NCBI GenBank assembly: GCA_049366695.1
Contig: JBMNCR010000060.1
Span: forward strand, 47,051-111,050
Origin: JBMNCR01 sp049366695
Lineage (GTDB): Bacteria; Bacillota; Clostridia; Eubacteriales; Alkalibacteraceae
DNA length: 64,000 nucleotides
Reading direction: 5' to 3'
Positions within the stretch are counted from its first letter, which is position 1; the number at the start of each line of letters is the position of its first letter. Under the pieces are notes generated by a model. That model worked only from the letters and a program-made list of their open reading frames with translations. It did no database searches and was not told where the DNA came from. Shown here piece by piece: positions 35,434 to 44,675 of this stretch. Both the position numbers and the translations under genes were made by a program.

Positions 35434-36234
35434 TTAGTTTATCACTGTCTTTGAAAGTATGTCTAAATCAGTTTTTTCTATTATACTAGTATTTGGAGCA
35501 ATAATATATAATAATATAGTACATTTATATTCGTTAAAATACTTACAATACATCCTACCCACTAATTTCTCTTTATCAAAGTCTTTACCAAAATAATGCA
35601 AAGGTGGTTTTCCATATTGTATATATGCAAGATGATTTCTTTTAAATTTATGCAAAGGACTAACAGAAATAATCGTTGAATCAATTCTGATCCAATTATT
35701 AATTGACAGATATGCTATATTTTTATATACATTATCAATGATAAAAGAAACGTTAACATTTTGACATCCTAGGCTCTTCAATACTAATTCTTGTAAATCA
35801 TACTTAGTGATTTTCATAATAGCATCTGTATCAATATCATTTCCTTGAAAGCCAAATGTCTGAGATCTATTCTTACTTTGAATTATATATGCACCATAAA
35901 AAGAACTGAAGTAATCAGATTTTTCATTATAAAAATTTGATCTACCATTTTCAAATGCACCAAAATTATACATTATACTTATATCGATATCCTCGTTTAT
36001 TTTTTTAGAAATATCATAATCATTAAACGTCATTACAAAAGGAAACCAATCTTTTTCTTTTGTACATATTCCACCTGACATATGGATACAGAAATTATTT
36101 TTATTCATTATGCTGGTCATATCATTATAATCGGAATAAACCTTCATAAATAAAATGCTTTCTATATAAGAAAAATTCACAATAAACAATATTAATAGAA
36201 TAATAATAACAAATAGTATAATACTTTTTTTCAT
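35434..36234 (-). CDS. Hypothetical membrane-anchored protein
   Basis: 266 residues: a strongly hydrophobic N-terminal helix (KKSIILFVIIILLILFIVNF) with no lipobox, then about 235 residues predicted outside the membrane, with scattered cysteines (FCIHMSGGIC, SLGCQNV, RMYCKYFNEYKC). No family recognised. The TATCAAT/ATTGATA arms just after the stop (35417-35433) are a weak hairpin without a T run. Not clearly in an operon. Confidence 0.65.
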   Translation of the reverse strand: MKKSIILFVIIILLILFIVNFSYIESILFMKVYSDYNDMTSIMNKNNFCIHMSGGICTKEKDWFPFVMTFNDYDISKKINEDIDISIMYNFGAFENGRSNFYNEKSDYFSSFYGAYIIQSKNRSQTFGFQGNDIDTDAIMKITKYDLQELVLKSLGCQNVNVSFIIDNVYKNIAYLSINNWIRIDSTIISVSPLHKFKRNHLAYIQYGKPPLHYFGKDFDKEKLVGRMYCKYFNEYKCTILLYIIAPNTSIIEKTDLDILSKTVIN

Positions 36235-36324
36235 ATATCCCTCTGTATTATAAAAATTTTGCTATTATTATTTACCTATTTATTAATAAAATAATTATTA
36301 TTTAAAAACATTATCTATTTTTAT

Positions 36325-37188
36325 TTAAGAAAAGTATCCAATTACCCTATAATTATCTGGTATTTTTTCATCCTTTAATTCTGACAAAGTCCATTTTCCT
36401 TGTATATTTGATTCTTTCATCATAATTTGTATAAATAGCATAATAATTCCTGAATCAAGTAAATCAAGTTCATTATTGATATTCTCATCATTCCTAATAG
36501 CTATTATTAATAGTTTATCTCTTAGTATAAATCTCCATGGTTGTCTATTTAATGTCGAAGGTGCCATAACTGCGTAATGAAATATATCATGCAATCCTAA
36601 ATCAATTAGTTTATCTATTGAAATATTGTTTCCCCATTTATCTAAGTATAGAATCTCTTCAACATTTAATCTAGTAGATATATTATTTTCCACTATTTTT
36701 AGATCTGATTTTGAGTAATTATCTCCGACAGATACTTGATTTACTACTTTAATTTCATTTTTATCGTATCCAATCGCAACTAAAGCAGCAGCTTCCATGT
36801 TATCAGTTATGCCTAAAGCTAACTTTACTATTTCGCCGTCTTCAGGTATATTAATCCAGCATGTATCCACTTCTTTTTCACTAAGTTTTAATATTATATC
36901 TTCCACAAAGTAACCAACATTGATTTGATGGTTTTCTAAATTATCTGATAAAAACAATAAATACTGTGGTGCTTTTATCATTATTCCATGATATCCAGCA
37001 ATACCTTGTAATTTATTGTATGCTTCTTCTCCATCACTTATATAATTGATACTTATACTTTGCTGTGGTATTAAACTTTCCACATTATTCGAATACTCTA
37101 ATACTTCTCTGATAATACTTTCAGGAATCTTTTTTTCATGAAAATCCCTTGTTGACTTTGTATTTGTAATTAATTTCCTATAATTCAT
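36325..37188 (-). CDS. Nitroreductase-family protein (TM1586-like)
   Basis: 287 residues from the ATG at 37188 behind GGGAGG. Two related halves: an N-terminal TKSTRDFHEKKIPESIIREVLEY (FMN-binding Arg and Lys region of nitroreductases) and a C-terminal MAPSTLNRQPWRFIL, the Asn-x-Gln-Pro-Trp loop that contacts FMN. The whole resembles TM1586-type flavoproteins of anaerobes, of unknown substrate. A relative lies at 61860-62657. Stands alone on the minus strand. Confidence 0.8.
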   Translation of the reverse strand: MNYRKLITNTKSTRDFHEKKIPESIIREVLEYSNNVESLIPQQSISINYISDGEEAYNKLQGIAGYHGIMIKAPQYLLFLSDNLENHQINVGYFVEDIILKLSEKEVDTCWINIPEDGEIVKLALGITDNMEAAALVAIGYDKNEIKVVNQVSVGDNYSKSDLKIVENNISTRLNVEEILYLDKWGNNISIDKLIDLGLHDIFHYAVMAPSTLNRQPWRFILRDKLLIIAIRNDENINNELDLLDSGIIMLFIQIMMKESNIQGKWTLSELKDEKIPDNYRVIGYFS

Positions 37189-37272
37189 TTGCATCCTCCC
37201 ATCATGATATGTTAATTATTTATACCCTATAACGTACAAATAAATCATAGGAAATTTTTTAAAAGACATTAT

Positions 37273-38478
37273 TCACGCTGAAAACATTACTTTTTCACTA
37301 TCGAATAATTTATTAATTATATATACCAAAATAAATGTGAAACAAATAGACACTACTACATTTATTATTAAACCTGTAATATTAATATTAAAACTAAAAA
37401 CATCTTTAAGCGCAATTACACTGCCATAAATAGGTATAAAATATTGTACTAACGATGATGTAGCAGCAGAAAACATATTTGCAAAAGCTGAAATCATTAC
37501 TATCATATAAATGGGCATCATATATGTGCTAGCCTCTTTAACAGAATTTGCTACAACTGATGTTATACTTATAAGTCCTACAAAAACTCCTTCTAGTGCA
37601 ACTAAAACTAATAATATTAGTATATAATCAATAAAAGAATAATTTATAAAACTAGAAATATTAATATTCATCCCCCCCGCTGAGCTTAATAACAATGGAA
37701 ATGCTATAACAATTCCAATAAATGATGATAAGGCAGAAGCAAAAGCTACAATACTTAGACTTATAATTTTTCCAAATGCTATTACCTGTCTTTTAACTGG
37801 TGTTAACAATAAAGTTGCCATTGTACCTCTTTCTTTTTCTCCAGCAATAGAATCAGCACCAATCCCCATTGAACCTGCAAATAAAAATATTGTTATCATC
37901 ATAGGTAAAATCATTGCAAGCATCTGTCCATCAGCTTTTTTATCATCTACAATAATATTTTCACTCATATTAAAAGCATCAGCATACTCAACGTTACCAA
38001 ATCTTTGTCCTAAAAGACTCTGCTCATATTGATTCAATACTCCCTGCATCATGCTATTAGCTGCAGAAGAATACTCTTCAGAAGTATTATAATAAGTTTC
38101 GACCTGTGCAATACTATCACTCTCTTTATAATTGTTTACTTGATTCACAAAGTTTTTATCAAATATCAATAACACGTCAATTTCACCATGAAGGATACTA
38201 TCTTTTATTTTTTCAGTATTATCTTCACTATCAATATAATTGACTTCCATTGATTCTGTTTCCAAATGCTCCACAAAATCATCAGGTGCGTTCATCACAT
38301 ATACAATTGGAGTATGTTCCTCTATATCAGACATAAAACTTTGTAAACCAACTCCCATTACCCAATATATTACTATTATCATAATAGGTGGTAATATCAG
38401 TGTAGTAAATACCAATCTTTTGTCAGTAAACACCCTCTTTAATTCTTTACTTATTAATACTTTTAGACTATCAAACAT
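37273..38478 (-). CDS. ABC-2 type permease (NatB-like)
   Basis: 401 residues from the ATG at 38478 (GGAGGT). One TM helix, a large extracytoplasmic loop (VYVMNAPDDFVEHLE to NMSENIIVDDKKADG), then five or six TM helices with GIGADSIAGEKERGTMATLLLTPVKR, the conserved cytoplasmic loop of ABC-2/NatB permeases that contacts the ATPase. It overlaps the ATPase stop by 8 bp. Na+ or drug extrusion is the family's best known role; the substrate here is open. Confidence 0.88.
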   Translation of the reverse strand: MFDSLKVLISKELKRVFTDKRLVFTTLILPPIMIIVIYWVMGVGLQSFMSDIEEHTPIVYVMNAPDDFVEHLETESMEVNYIDSEDNTEKIKDSILHGEIDVLLIFDKNFVNQVNNYKESDSIAQVETYYNTSEEYSSAANSMMQGVLNQYEQSLLGQRFGNVEYADAFNMSENIIVDDKKADGQMLAMILPMMITIFLFAGSMGIGADSIAGEKERGTMATLLLTPVKRQVIAFGKIISLSIVAFASALSSFIGIVIAFPLLLSSAGGMNINISSFINYSFIDYILILLVLVALEGVFVGLISITSVVANSVKEASTYMMPIYMIVMISAFANMFSAATSSLVQYFIPIYGSVIALKDVFSFNINITGLIINVVVSICFTFILVYIINKLFDSEKVMFSA

Positions 38479-39256
38479 GTAAGTTACCTCCATTTTGAGT
38501 TTGTGAGTATAGTTTAAAAAATGCATCTTCTAAATCATCCGTCATAGTGTTACTACATATACTATCTAATGTACCCTGTGATTTTATTTTTCCATCTAAT
38601 AAAATACCTATGTTATCGCATAATTTTTCAGCAACGCTCATAATATGAGTAGAAATAATTATCAATTTTCCTTGGCCCTTCATCTCCACAAGATAATCAG
38701 TTACACTTTTTGCTGTAATAATATCCAATCCATTTGTTGGCTCATCAAATATTATTACTGATGGGTTATGTATTAGACTAACAGCTATAGAAAGCTTTTG
38801 TTTCATACCTGTAGATAATTCTTCTATCCTAGTATTCATAAAGTCATTAATTTTAAATCTAGTAAACATTTCTTCGATCCTTAAATCAATTTCTTTTTTA
38901 GTCATGCCATATAATCTTCCAAAATAATACATCGTATATTTTGGAGTAAAATGTGTATCTAACTTTAACTCATTTGTTAGAAATCCTATCTCTTTTCTTA
39001 CCTGTTCAGGATTTTCTTCTACATCATAATTGTTCACAATTATTTTTCCATCAGTAGGTTTAATCAAAGTAGCTATACACCTAAGAGTTGTAGTTTTTCC
39101 AGCTCCATTTGGTCCTAATAAACCAAAAATTTCGCCATTTTGAGCTTTAAACGATACGTCATCAACTGCAATTTTCACTTTTTTATTAGTCTTTTCTCTA
39201 TTTTTATGCTTTTTACTAAGTTTATAAATTTTTTTAAGATTTTCTACTTGTATCAT
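38471..39256 (-). CDS. ABC transporter ATP-binding protein (NatA-like)
   Basis: 261 residues: Walker A GPNGAGKTTT, signature LSTGMKQKLSIA, Walker B VIIFDEPTNGLD and the H-loop ISTHIMS. A lysine-rich insertion after the first strand (YKLSKKHKNREKTNKK) is typical of NatA/CcmA-type exporters. It drives the permease gene that follows with an 8-bp overlap. Confidence 0.93.
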   Translation of the reverse strand: MIQVENLKKIYKLSKKHKNREKTNKKVKIAVDDVSFKAQNGEIFGLLGPNGAGKTTTLRCIATLIKPTDGKIIVNNYDVEENPEQVRKEIGFLTNELKLDTHFTPKYTMYYFGRLYGMTKKEIDLRIEEMFTRFKINDFMNTRIEELSTGMKQKLSIAVSLIHNPSVIIFDEPTNGLDIITAKSVTDYLVEMKGQGKLIIISTHIMSVAEKLCDNIGILLDGKIKSQGTLDSICSNTMTDDLEDAFFKLYSQTQNGGNLHV

Positions 39257-39570
39257 AAGACACCTCTTTTAAATAATTTATTGTCTATACTAATATTATC
39301 ATATTCTTCATATAAAAATAACATATATTGCTATTTTTATATAATAATATACCTTTTTAAAACATATAACCCAAAAAAACAACTCGCCTATTTCCCACTT
39401 TCCAACTTTCTTATATACTCAATTATTCCCAATCATTAGAGTCATTTTTTCCATAGAATAGTCATATTTTTAAAATTAGTGACAAATAAAATAATCCTTT
39501 TTTAATATTTCATCATTTAATACTAAAAACAGCATAAAATTAAATATATAGTTTAAAAGGAGGGAAAATC
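39257..39570. other. Intergenic region between divergent genes
   Basis: 314 bp between the ABC ATPase (minus) and DUF378 (plus). A/T-rich throughout. TTTAAAAGGAGGG is the DUF378 ribosome site. No strong promoter match in either direction and no ORF. Confidence 0.6.
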
Positions 39571-39759
39571 ATGCTTCACAAAGCGGCTTTTATACTTATA
39601 TTAATAGGTGCATTAAACTGGGGTCTTGTTGGAATCTTTCAATTTGATTTAGTATCCTTTATATTTGGCTCCATGACATTATTGAGTAGGATCGTCTATA
39701 CTCTTATTGGATTATCAGGTATACTTACCTTACTTAAACTACTTTCAAAAGAAATTTAA
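39571..39759 (+). CDS. DUF378 family small membrane protein
   Basis: 62 residues, one of the two convincing plus-strand genes. Two TM helices with the family signature LILIGALNWGLVGIFQFDLV and SRIVYTLIGLSGI. AAAGGAGGG precedes the ATG. Members (YuzA) are common in Bacillota; function unknown. Confidence 0.9.
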   Translation: MLHKAAFILILIGALNWGLVGIFQFDLVSFIFGSMTLLSRIVYTLIGLSGILTLLKLLSKEI

Positions 39760-39796
39760 TAAAAAATAAAAAAGTTACCTTGTCATAAATACGAAG

Positions 39797-39833
39797 AGAA
39801 GGAACTTATTCCTTTTAGATATAAGTTCCTTCT
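39797..39833. repeat. 13-bp perfect hairpin between convergent genes
   Basis: AGAAGGAACTTAT (39797-39809) and its complement (39821-39833) with an 11-nt loop, between DUF378 and cbiB. There is no long T run on either side, so it may be a transcript-end structure acting in both directions. Confidence 0.6.
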
Positions 39834-39893
39834 GCAATATATAACTATAATGCTTTTATTCCAAAATATCATCTATTAAACTAATATTTTCAA

Positions 39894-40853
39894 TTATCCA
39901 ACTAATAAATTTTCTATCAAAATACTAAAACAAAGATAAATAAAAGAAATAAAAATTATTGAAGTTGTTATCATTAATTTATTCATTTTTAATATATCAT
40001 TTATTTCTACAGTTCTTAGATTTTCACCTATGCTTGGCTTATAAACTGTTTTACCAAAATACTCATGAGAACCCCCTAATTGAATATTTAAAGCTCCAGC
40101 CGCAGCCGCTTCAGTCCATGCCGAGTTTGGACTTTTATGTTTATCATGATCACGTAGCAATATACTGTATGAATTGGCGTAGTCATAACGCAAAATGAAT
40201 GCAGCAATTACCATAATAAAACCAGATATTCTTGCAGGTATATAATTTAATATGTCATCAGTTTTAGCAGAAGCCCAGCCTAAGTCTCTATATTTTTCAT
40301 TTTGATACCCCACCATAGAATCTAAAGTACTAACTGCTTTAAATGCCATTGCTAATACAGGTCCCCCTATAAACAAAAATATTAACGGTGCAATGATGCC
40401 ATCTGTAGTATTTTCAGCAACTGTTTCAATAGTAGCTTTTATTACTTCTTGTTCTTGCAATTCTTTTGTGTCCCTTCCTACTATATATGCCACTCGTCTT
40501 CTGCCTTCATCTAAACTTACTGCCAACGCTTGCATTACTTTTTTTGCTTCATTAGCTAAACATTTAGTAGATAATACTGTATAAGAAAAATAAACAAAAC
40601 CAATATTATAATATATTGGTCCAAATTTTTTTAATAACTCTAATGGTACATAAACTATCAACACAGAAAAAACTACAGTTATACATAATAAAATTACACC
40701 ATAAATTTTTAAACTTAAATCACTTTTAGCAATTTTTCTAATATTTTTTTCCATATAATTAATAAATGTTCCTATTAGCTTTATTGGATGTGGTAGCCAA
40801 TAGGGGTCACCAAATATTAAATCTAATATAAATGCTATCAACAATAATTTCAT
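39894..40853 (-). CDS. cbiB: Adenosylcobinamide-phosphate synthase CbiB
   Basis: 319 residues from the ATG at 40853 (GGGAG 7 nt upstream). Polytopic membrane protein with the family motifs LDLIFGDPYWLPHPIKLIG, VAENTTDGIIAPLIF and DDILNYIPARISG. It joins aminopropanol phosphate to adenosylcobyric acid. The gene that makes its aminopropanol phosphate (cobD) lies 21 bp upstream. Last gene of the riboswitch-cbiA-cobD-cbiB unit. Confidence 0.95.
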   Translation of the reverse strand: MKLLLIAFILDLIFGDPYWLPHPIKLIGTFINYMEKNIRKIAKSDLSLKIYGVILLCITVVFSVLIVYVPLELLKKFGPIYYNIGFVYFSYTVLSTKCLANEAKKVMQALAVSLDEGRRRVAYIVGRDTKELQEQEVIKATIETVAENTTDGIIAPLIFLFIGGPVLAMAFKAVSTLDSMVGYQNEKYRDLGWASAKTDDILNYIPARISGFIMVIAAFILRYDYANSYSILLRDHDKHKSPNSAWTEAAAAGALNIQLGGSHEYFGKTVYKPSIGENLRTVEINDILKMNKLMITTSIIFISFIYLCFSILIENLLVG

Positions 40854-40874
40854 TTTCATACTCCCAGCTATTAA

Positions 40875-41930
40875 TTACACGAATTTTTTCAGCTTTTCTA
40901 TAAAATTTTTATTATCATTATAACTCTTTATTGCAATTCTGACGTAATAATCATCAAGATAAAGATAATTAGAACAATCTCTTATTAATATTTTATACTG
41001 TAATAAATATTCTTGTAACTCTTTTACTCTTATATTTTTTTCTCTCATATTTAATAACAAGAAATTTGCTTTTGATTTAAAAACATAAATACCTAGTTTA
41101 GATATTTCTTCTTCAAGATACTTTTTTTGCACTTTATTCTCTTCTATTGTATCACGTACATATCCTTGAATTTTATCCAATGAATTGGTAATATCGTAGG
41201 CAAATGATGATAAATTCCATGGAGTTTGATGGTTTTTTAATTTCTTAATAAGTTTTGAATTTGTGCATATATAACCAATTCTTATACCTGGTATAGCAAA
41301 TATTTTAGTTAATGAACCAGCAATAATAAGCGACTCAAACTTTTCTACGTATTTTTTTACGCTATTACCTTCGGTAAATTCAATAAATGCTTCATCAACT
41401 ACAACTTTAGCACCCTTCTTGTCAGCCTCAAATATAATATCATGTAAAATTTTCATCGGCATTGTTGATCCTATAGGATTTACAGGATTACAAATATACA
41501 AAAGAGTTTTATCGTCTAGTTTTTTTATTATCTTTTTCAGATCATATACTACGTTATAATAGTTCTCAATAATAGGTATATTTATTATTTCAGCATTAAT
41601 ATTTTGAGCTATTCTAGAATACTCTACAAATCCAGGTTGTAATATTATTACCTTGTCAGGTCTTATATTATCGGCAATTAATGATAGAGCACCTATTCCA
41701 CCATTGGTAGGAAGTATATTATAATTTGGTACTTTTAAATAATTAGCGATATTTTCAGTGGGTACTTTTAAATTTATCTCAGGGTAATACACTATTTTAT
41801 GTATGTTTTTTTTGATCTCGTCCATCATTATTTTTGGAGGTCCTTTTGGATTTAGATTAGCTGAAAAATCAATCCAATTTTCTGGTTTATTATCTCCCCA
41901 CACATTTCCTCCATGGATAAATTCAGTCAT
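40875..41930 (-). CDS. cobD: L-threonine-O-3-phosphate decarboxylase CobD
   Basis: 351 residues from the ATG at 41930. A PLP-dependent aminotransferase-fold enzyme: HGGNVWG, WIDFSANLNPKGPP, LPTNGGIGALSLIA, CNPVNPIG, VDEAFIEF and the PLP lysine in IIAGSLTKIFAIPGIRIGY. It decarboxylates threonine phosphate to aminopropanol phosphate for the nucleotide loop of B12. The opening HGGN and FSANLNP separate it from histidinol-phosphate aminotransferase. Confidence 0.9.
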   Translation of the reverse strand: MTEFIHGGNVWGDNKPENWIDFSANLNPKGPPKIMMDEIKKNIHKIVYYPEINLKVPTENIANYLKVPNYNILPTNGGIGALSLIADNIRPDKVIILQPGFVEYSRIAQNINAEIINIPIIENYYNVVYDLKKIIKKLDDKTLLYICNPVNPIGSTMPMKILHDIIFEADKKGAKVVVDEAFIEFTEGNSVKKYVEKFESLIIAGSLTKIFAIPGIRIGYICTNSKLIKKLKNHQTPWNLSSFAYDITNSLDKIQGYVRDTIEENKVQKKYLEEEISKLGIYVFKSKANFLLLNMREKNIRVKELQEYLLQYKILIRDCSNYLYLDDYYVRIAIKSYNDNKNFIEKLKKFV

Positions 41931-42012
41931 AAAATACCTCTTTTCTGTTTTGCGCTTATACTTTATTCTGCAAATCATTAAATTTATTCATAATAACTAC
42001 ATTTTATCTTTA

Positions 42013-43374
42013 TCACAATAATTCTTTCATTAATTCTAAATTAGTTAAAAAATTAATATGTGGATATCCTGCAATTGTATTGTTCTTTTGTAATCCACAT
42101 TGCCATTGTTTATATAAAGCATCATCTCTATACTTCCTAATATCGTATATATAATCCAAATCATTTCCCAAATTATCAATTTTTGAATGATGAAATTCGT
42201 GGGCCTTTGTAGTATATTTCTTATCATTTAGCTCAGTATATAATTCAACATACCCAAAACGTTGAAGTCTCACAGTCATCTCACAAATCATTGGAAAAAA
42301 GCCTACCATTTCATATGTTTTTTTATCTAAGGTTCTTATACCTTTTGATAAGTACATATACCCACCACATTCAGCAAAACATTTTCCATTATTCATAAGA
42401 TACTCATACATATTATATCTAAAAGTTTTATTTCTTTCCAATTCTTTCGAAAATACTTCAGGGAATCCTCCTCCAATGTATATTCCATCTAAATCAGAGG
42501 GTAGCTTTTTATCTGTTAGTGGACTAAATTCTATCAGCTTTGCCCCTAATTTTTTTAAAACATCTATGTTTGATTGATAATAAAATGTAAAAGCCTTATC
42601 CCATGCTATTCCAATCTTTTTATCTTTATATTTATTACAATTCTCTTGGATAAAATTATGAATATTTGAAGTATCACAACTAAACTCAGTAACATCCTGA
42701 GATATTTCTATTATTTTATCTAAATCAATACACTCTTCTATTATATCTATAAGCTTATCTACCTTTTCATCAAGACAATTTAATTCATCAGCTGGAATTA
42801 AACCTAAATGCCTGCTACTTAAATTTATATCATTATTCTTTGGTAAATATCCAACGCAACTGATATTAACGTTCTTTTCAATAATATCTTTAATAAGTTT
42901 ATAATGATGTTCTCCAGAGACTCTATTTACAATTACACCTTTGATATTTACATTTTCATTAAACAGTTTATATCCGAGCACAACAGCAGCTGAACTGTTA
43001 GATATCCCGCTACCATCAATAACCAAAATCACGGGTGTTTTTGTAATTATAGACAAGTGTGCACTACTTCCAGTACCCGTAGTAATTCCAAAACCATCAT
43101 AAAGCCCCATTACACCTTCAATGATTCCAATATCTTTATTTTTCATTGAGTTTAGCATCAAATAGTTTATATCCTTTGAATTAAGAAGATAACTATCTAG
43201 ATTATATGATGCATTCCCAGTTACGTATTTGTGAAATCCTGGATCAATATAATCAGGCCCCACTTTAAAAGGAGCAACTCTTAATTTCCTTCTGTTAAGT
43301 GCTGCCATTATTCCAATACTTATAGTGGTTTTCCCAACTCCACTATTTGTTCCAGCTATCATTATTCTATTCAT
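42013..43374 (-). CDS. cbiA: Cobyrinate a,c-diamide synthase CbiA
   Basis: 453 residues from the ATG at 43374. N-terminal P-loop dethiobiotin-synthetase-like domain (GTNSGVGKTTISIGI, FKVGPDYIDPGFH, IEGVMGLYDGFG) and C-terminal GATase domain with the glutaminase cysteine in CFAECGGYMYL. It amidates the a and c side chains using glutamine. The ribosome site GAGGTGG overlaps the TGA stop of a 48-codon leader ORF, so translation is probably coupled to it. Confidence 0.95.
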   Translation of the reverse strand: MNRIMIAGTNSGVGKTTISIGIMAALNRRKLRVAPFKVGPDYIDPGFHKYVTGNASYNLDSYLLNSKDINYLMLNSMKNKDIGIIEGVMGLYDGFGITTGTGSSAHLSIITKTPVILVIDGSGISNSSAAVVLGYKLFNENVNIKGVIVNRVSGEHHYKLIKDIIEKNVNISCVGYLPKNNDINLSSRHLGLIPADELNCLDEKVDKLIDIIEECIDLDKIIEISQDVTEFSCDTSNIHNFIQENCNKYKDKKIGIAWDKAFTFYYQSNIDVLKKLGAKLIEFSPLTDKKLPSDLDGIYIGGGFPEVFSKELERNKTFRYNMYEYLMNNGKCFAECGGYMYLSKGIRTLDKKTYEMVGFFPMICEMTVRLQRFGYVELYTELNDKKYTTKAHEFHHSKIDNLGNDLDYIYDIRKYRDDALYKQWQCGLQKNNTIAGYPHINFLTNLELMKELL

Positions 43375-43382
43375 TGTCCACC

Positions 43383-43529
43383 TCATTTTTTGCAAATTTT
43401 TATTCGGTGAAAAAGTAGGAGTTTTTTCACCGAATAAAGGAGGTTTAATGCCAAAGTAAATACATTTTTTATATCATAAATAAAAAAAATTCCCATTATC
43501 ATAGGAATAGGAATAAACACATAATTCAT
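43383..43529 (-). CDS. Riboswitch-controlled 48-residue leader ORF before cbiA
   Basis: ATG at 43529 lies 5 nt after GGAGG, which is the loop of the riboswitch's last hairpin (43530-43544). The peptide is hydrophobic with a basic end: MNYVFIPIPMIMGIFFIYD, one possible TM helix, then VKKLLLFHRIKICKK. A 14-bp perfect hairpin (43401-43436) lies inside it. The TGA stop touches the cbiA ribosome site. It could be a true small membrane protein, a coupling leader or a decayed gene; no family recognised. Confidence 0.4.
   Translation of the reverse strand: MNYVFIPIPMIMGIFFIYDIKNVFTLALNLLYSVKKLLLFHRIKICKK
43401..43436 (-). repeat. 14-bp perfect hairpin inside the cbiA leader
   Basis: Arms at 43401-43414 and 43423-43436 are exact complements with an 8-nt loop whose minus-strand sequence is ACTCCTAC. 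The CTCC in the loop is complementary to the GGAG in the riboswitch loop. No T run follows, so it is not a standard terminator. Confidence 0.7.
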
Positions 43530-43690
43530 TCTTCCCTCCGAAGATAATCTTAAATAATGGTATCCTGGCTCATGCTTCATCCTAATAATCTACCTTCCCA
43601 GTTTTCCAGTGGTTTTTTAGATGTTCGTCTGCATTTACAGTAGCGGGGGCTGCAACGGATTCTAACCGTTTTCCCATATAAATTATTTAC
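43530..43690 (-). ncRNA. Cobalamin riboswitch (upstream of cbiA-cobD-cbiB)
   Basis: Read on the minus strand: GGGAAAACGG, the central GCAGCCCCCGCTACTGTAA core (43635-43653), CCACTGG, GGGAAGG, the B12 box GAGCCAGGA (43563-43571) and a final hairpin TCTTC-GGAGG-GAAGA (43530-43544). The GGAGG loop is the ribosome site of the short ORF that follows, so control of translation is expected. Cobalamin binding would let the loop pair with L5 and shut the site. Confidence 0.93.
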
Positions 43691-43698
43691 TTTATTTA

Positions 43699-43727
43699 AT
43701 AATACCATATTTATCTACTTTTTACAA
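43699..43727 (-). promoter_or_regulatory. Promoter of the cbiA riboswitch unit
   Basis: TTGTAA (43722-43727), 17 bp, TATTAT (43699-43704) on the minus strand, a few bases before the riboswitch. Confidence 0.6.
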
Positions 43728-43813
43728 TGGAAAATCAAAATTTAATGTTATTATTTTACTAAATTATGTTTTCTAAAACGCTTTTTTATAATGCTCACAT
43801 ATATTATTAAATA

Positions 43814-43870
43814 AGGAGAAAATGTCGATTTATAATTATTTCCTGGAAAACAATATGTAGCTTTTCTCCT
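43814..43870 (-). terminator. Hairpin after the corrinoid protein gene
   Basis: AGGAGAAAA (43814-43822) and TTTTCTCCT (43862-43870) can pair over 9 bp around a 39-nt loop, 28 bp after the corrinoid-protein stop. A weak terminator candidate because the T run is short. Confidence 0.35.
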
Positions 43871-43898
43871 AAATTAACATTTTTACTTATAAACCTCC

Positions 43899-44555
43899 TT
43901 ATGTCCTATTTGAATTAATTTCTTCTATCCATTTTTTGCATATATTAACTCCTTCAAATGCATTTACTGAAAATGCATCTGCACCAATATATTCAGCTGC
44001 TTCTTCTGTGACAGGATTACCACCTACTATTATCTTTAATTTTTCTCTCAATCCAGCTTCTTCAAGGGCATCAACAGTTTCTTTCATTGCTTCAATAGCC
44101 AAAGTCAATACTCCACTCATTCCTACTATATCTGGCTTTATCTCTTTTACCTTTTGAATAAATGTCTCAACTTGCTGATCTATACCAATGTCATAAACCT
44201 TAAAACCAGCAGCTTCCGCCATATTTCCAAAGATATTCTTACCAATATCATGTAAATCTCCATGAACAGTACCTAATAAAATCTTACCTATAAAGCCTTC
44301 TCCTTCAACTCTAATAATCGGCTTTATTAAGTCAATTACTTCACTTAATAATTCTCCAGCAAAAATCAGATCCCCAACAAAATATTCCCCTTTTTGATAA
44401 AGATCTCCTACTATTTTAGTACCTTCTTGACAATACGCTACAACTTTTTCTGCATTATCTTCAGTTGGATTTTCACTTAGATATTCGTTAATTAATTCAA
44501 ATAATCTGTCTTCATCTAATTCTCCTAAAGCTTTTGTTATTTCATCTAAAATCAT
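43899..44555 (-). CDS. Corrinoid protein (MtaC/MtbC type)
   Basis: 218 residues: an N-terminal helical cap (about 1-85, VVAYCQEGTKIVGDLYQKGEYFVGDLIFAGE) and a B12-binding Rossmann domain with the cobalt-ligand motif GDLHDIGKN, then GMSGVLTLAIEAMK and IIVGGNPVT. Such proteins carry a methyl group between a substrate-specific methyltransferase and a second one (methanol, methylamines, glycine betaine or O-demethylation). No partner methyltransferase or activase gene is next to it. GGAGG precedes the ATG. Confidence 0.93.
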   Translation of the reverse strand: MILDEITKALGELDEDRLFELINEYLSENPTEDNAEKVVAYCQEGTKIVGDLYQKGEYFVGDLIFAGELLSEVIDLIKPIIRVEGEGFIGKILLGTVHGDLHDIGKNIFGNMAEAAGFKVYDIGIDQQVETFIQKVKEIKPDIVGMSGVLTLAIEAMKETVDALEEAGLREKLKIIVGGNPVTEEAAEYIGADAFSVNAFEGVNICKKWIEEINSNRT

Positions 44556-44675
44556 TATCTTCCTCCAATTAGTTTGTATATTATTATTACATTATAATAC
44601 ATAACTATATAAAATTATATATTGACTTTAAAAAAAATAACGAATTCAATATCTTTAATAAATATCAATACATAA

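Noticed and set aside
42045..42227. 60-codon frame on the minus strand
   Set aside because: It lies in another frame of cbiA, which is supported by strong motifs throughout.
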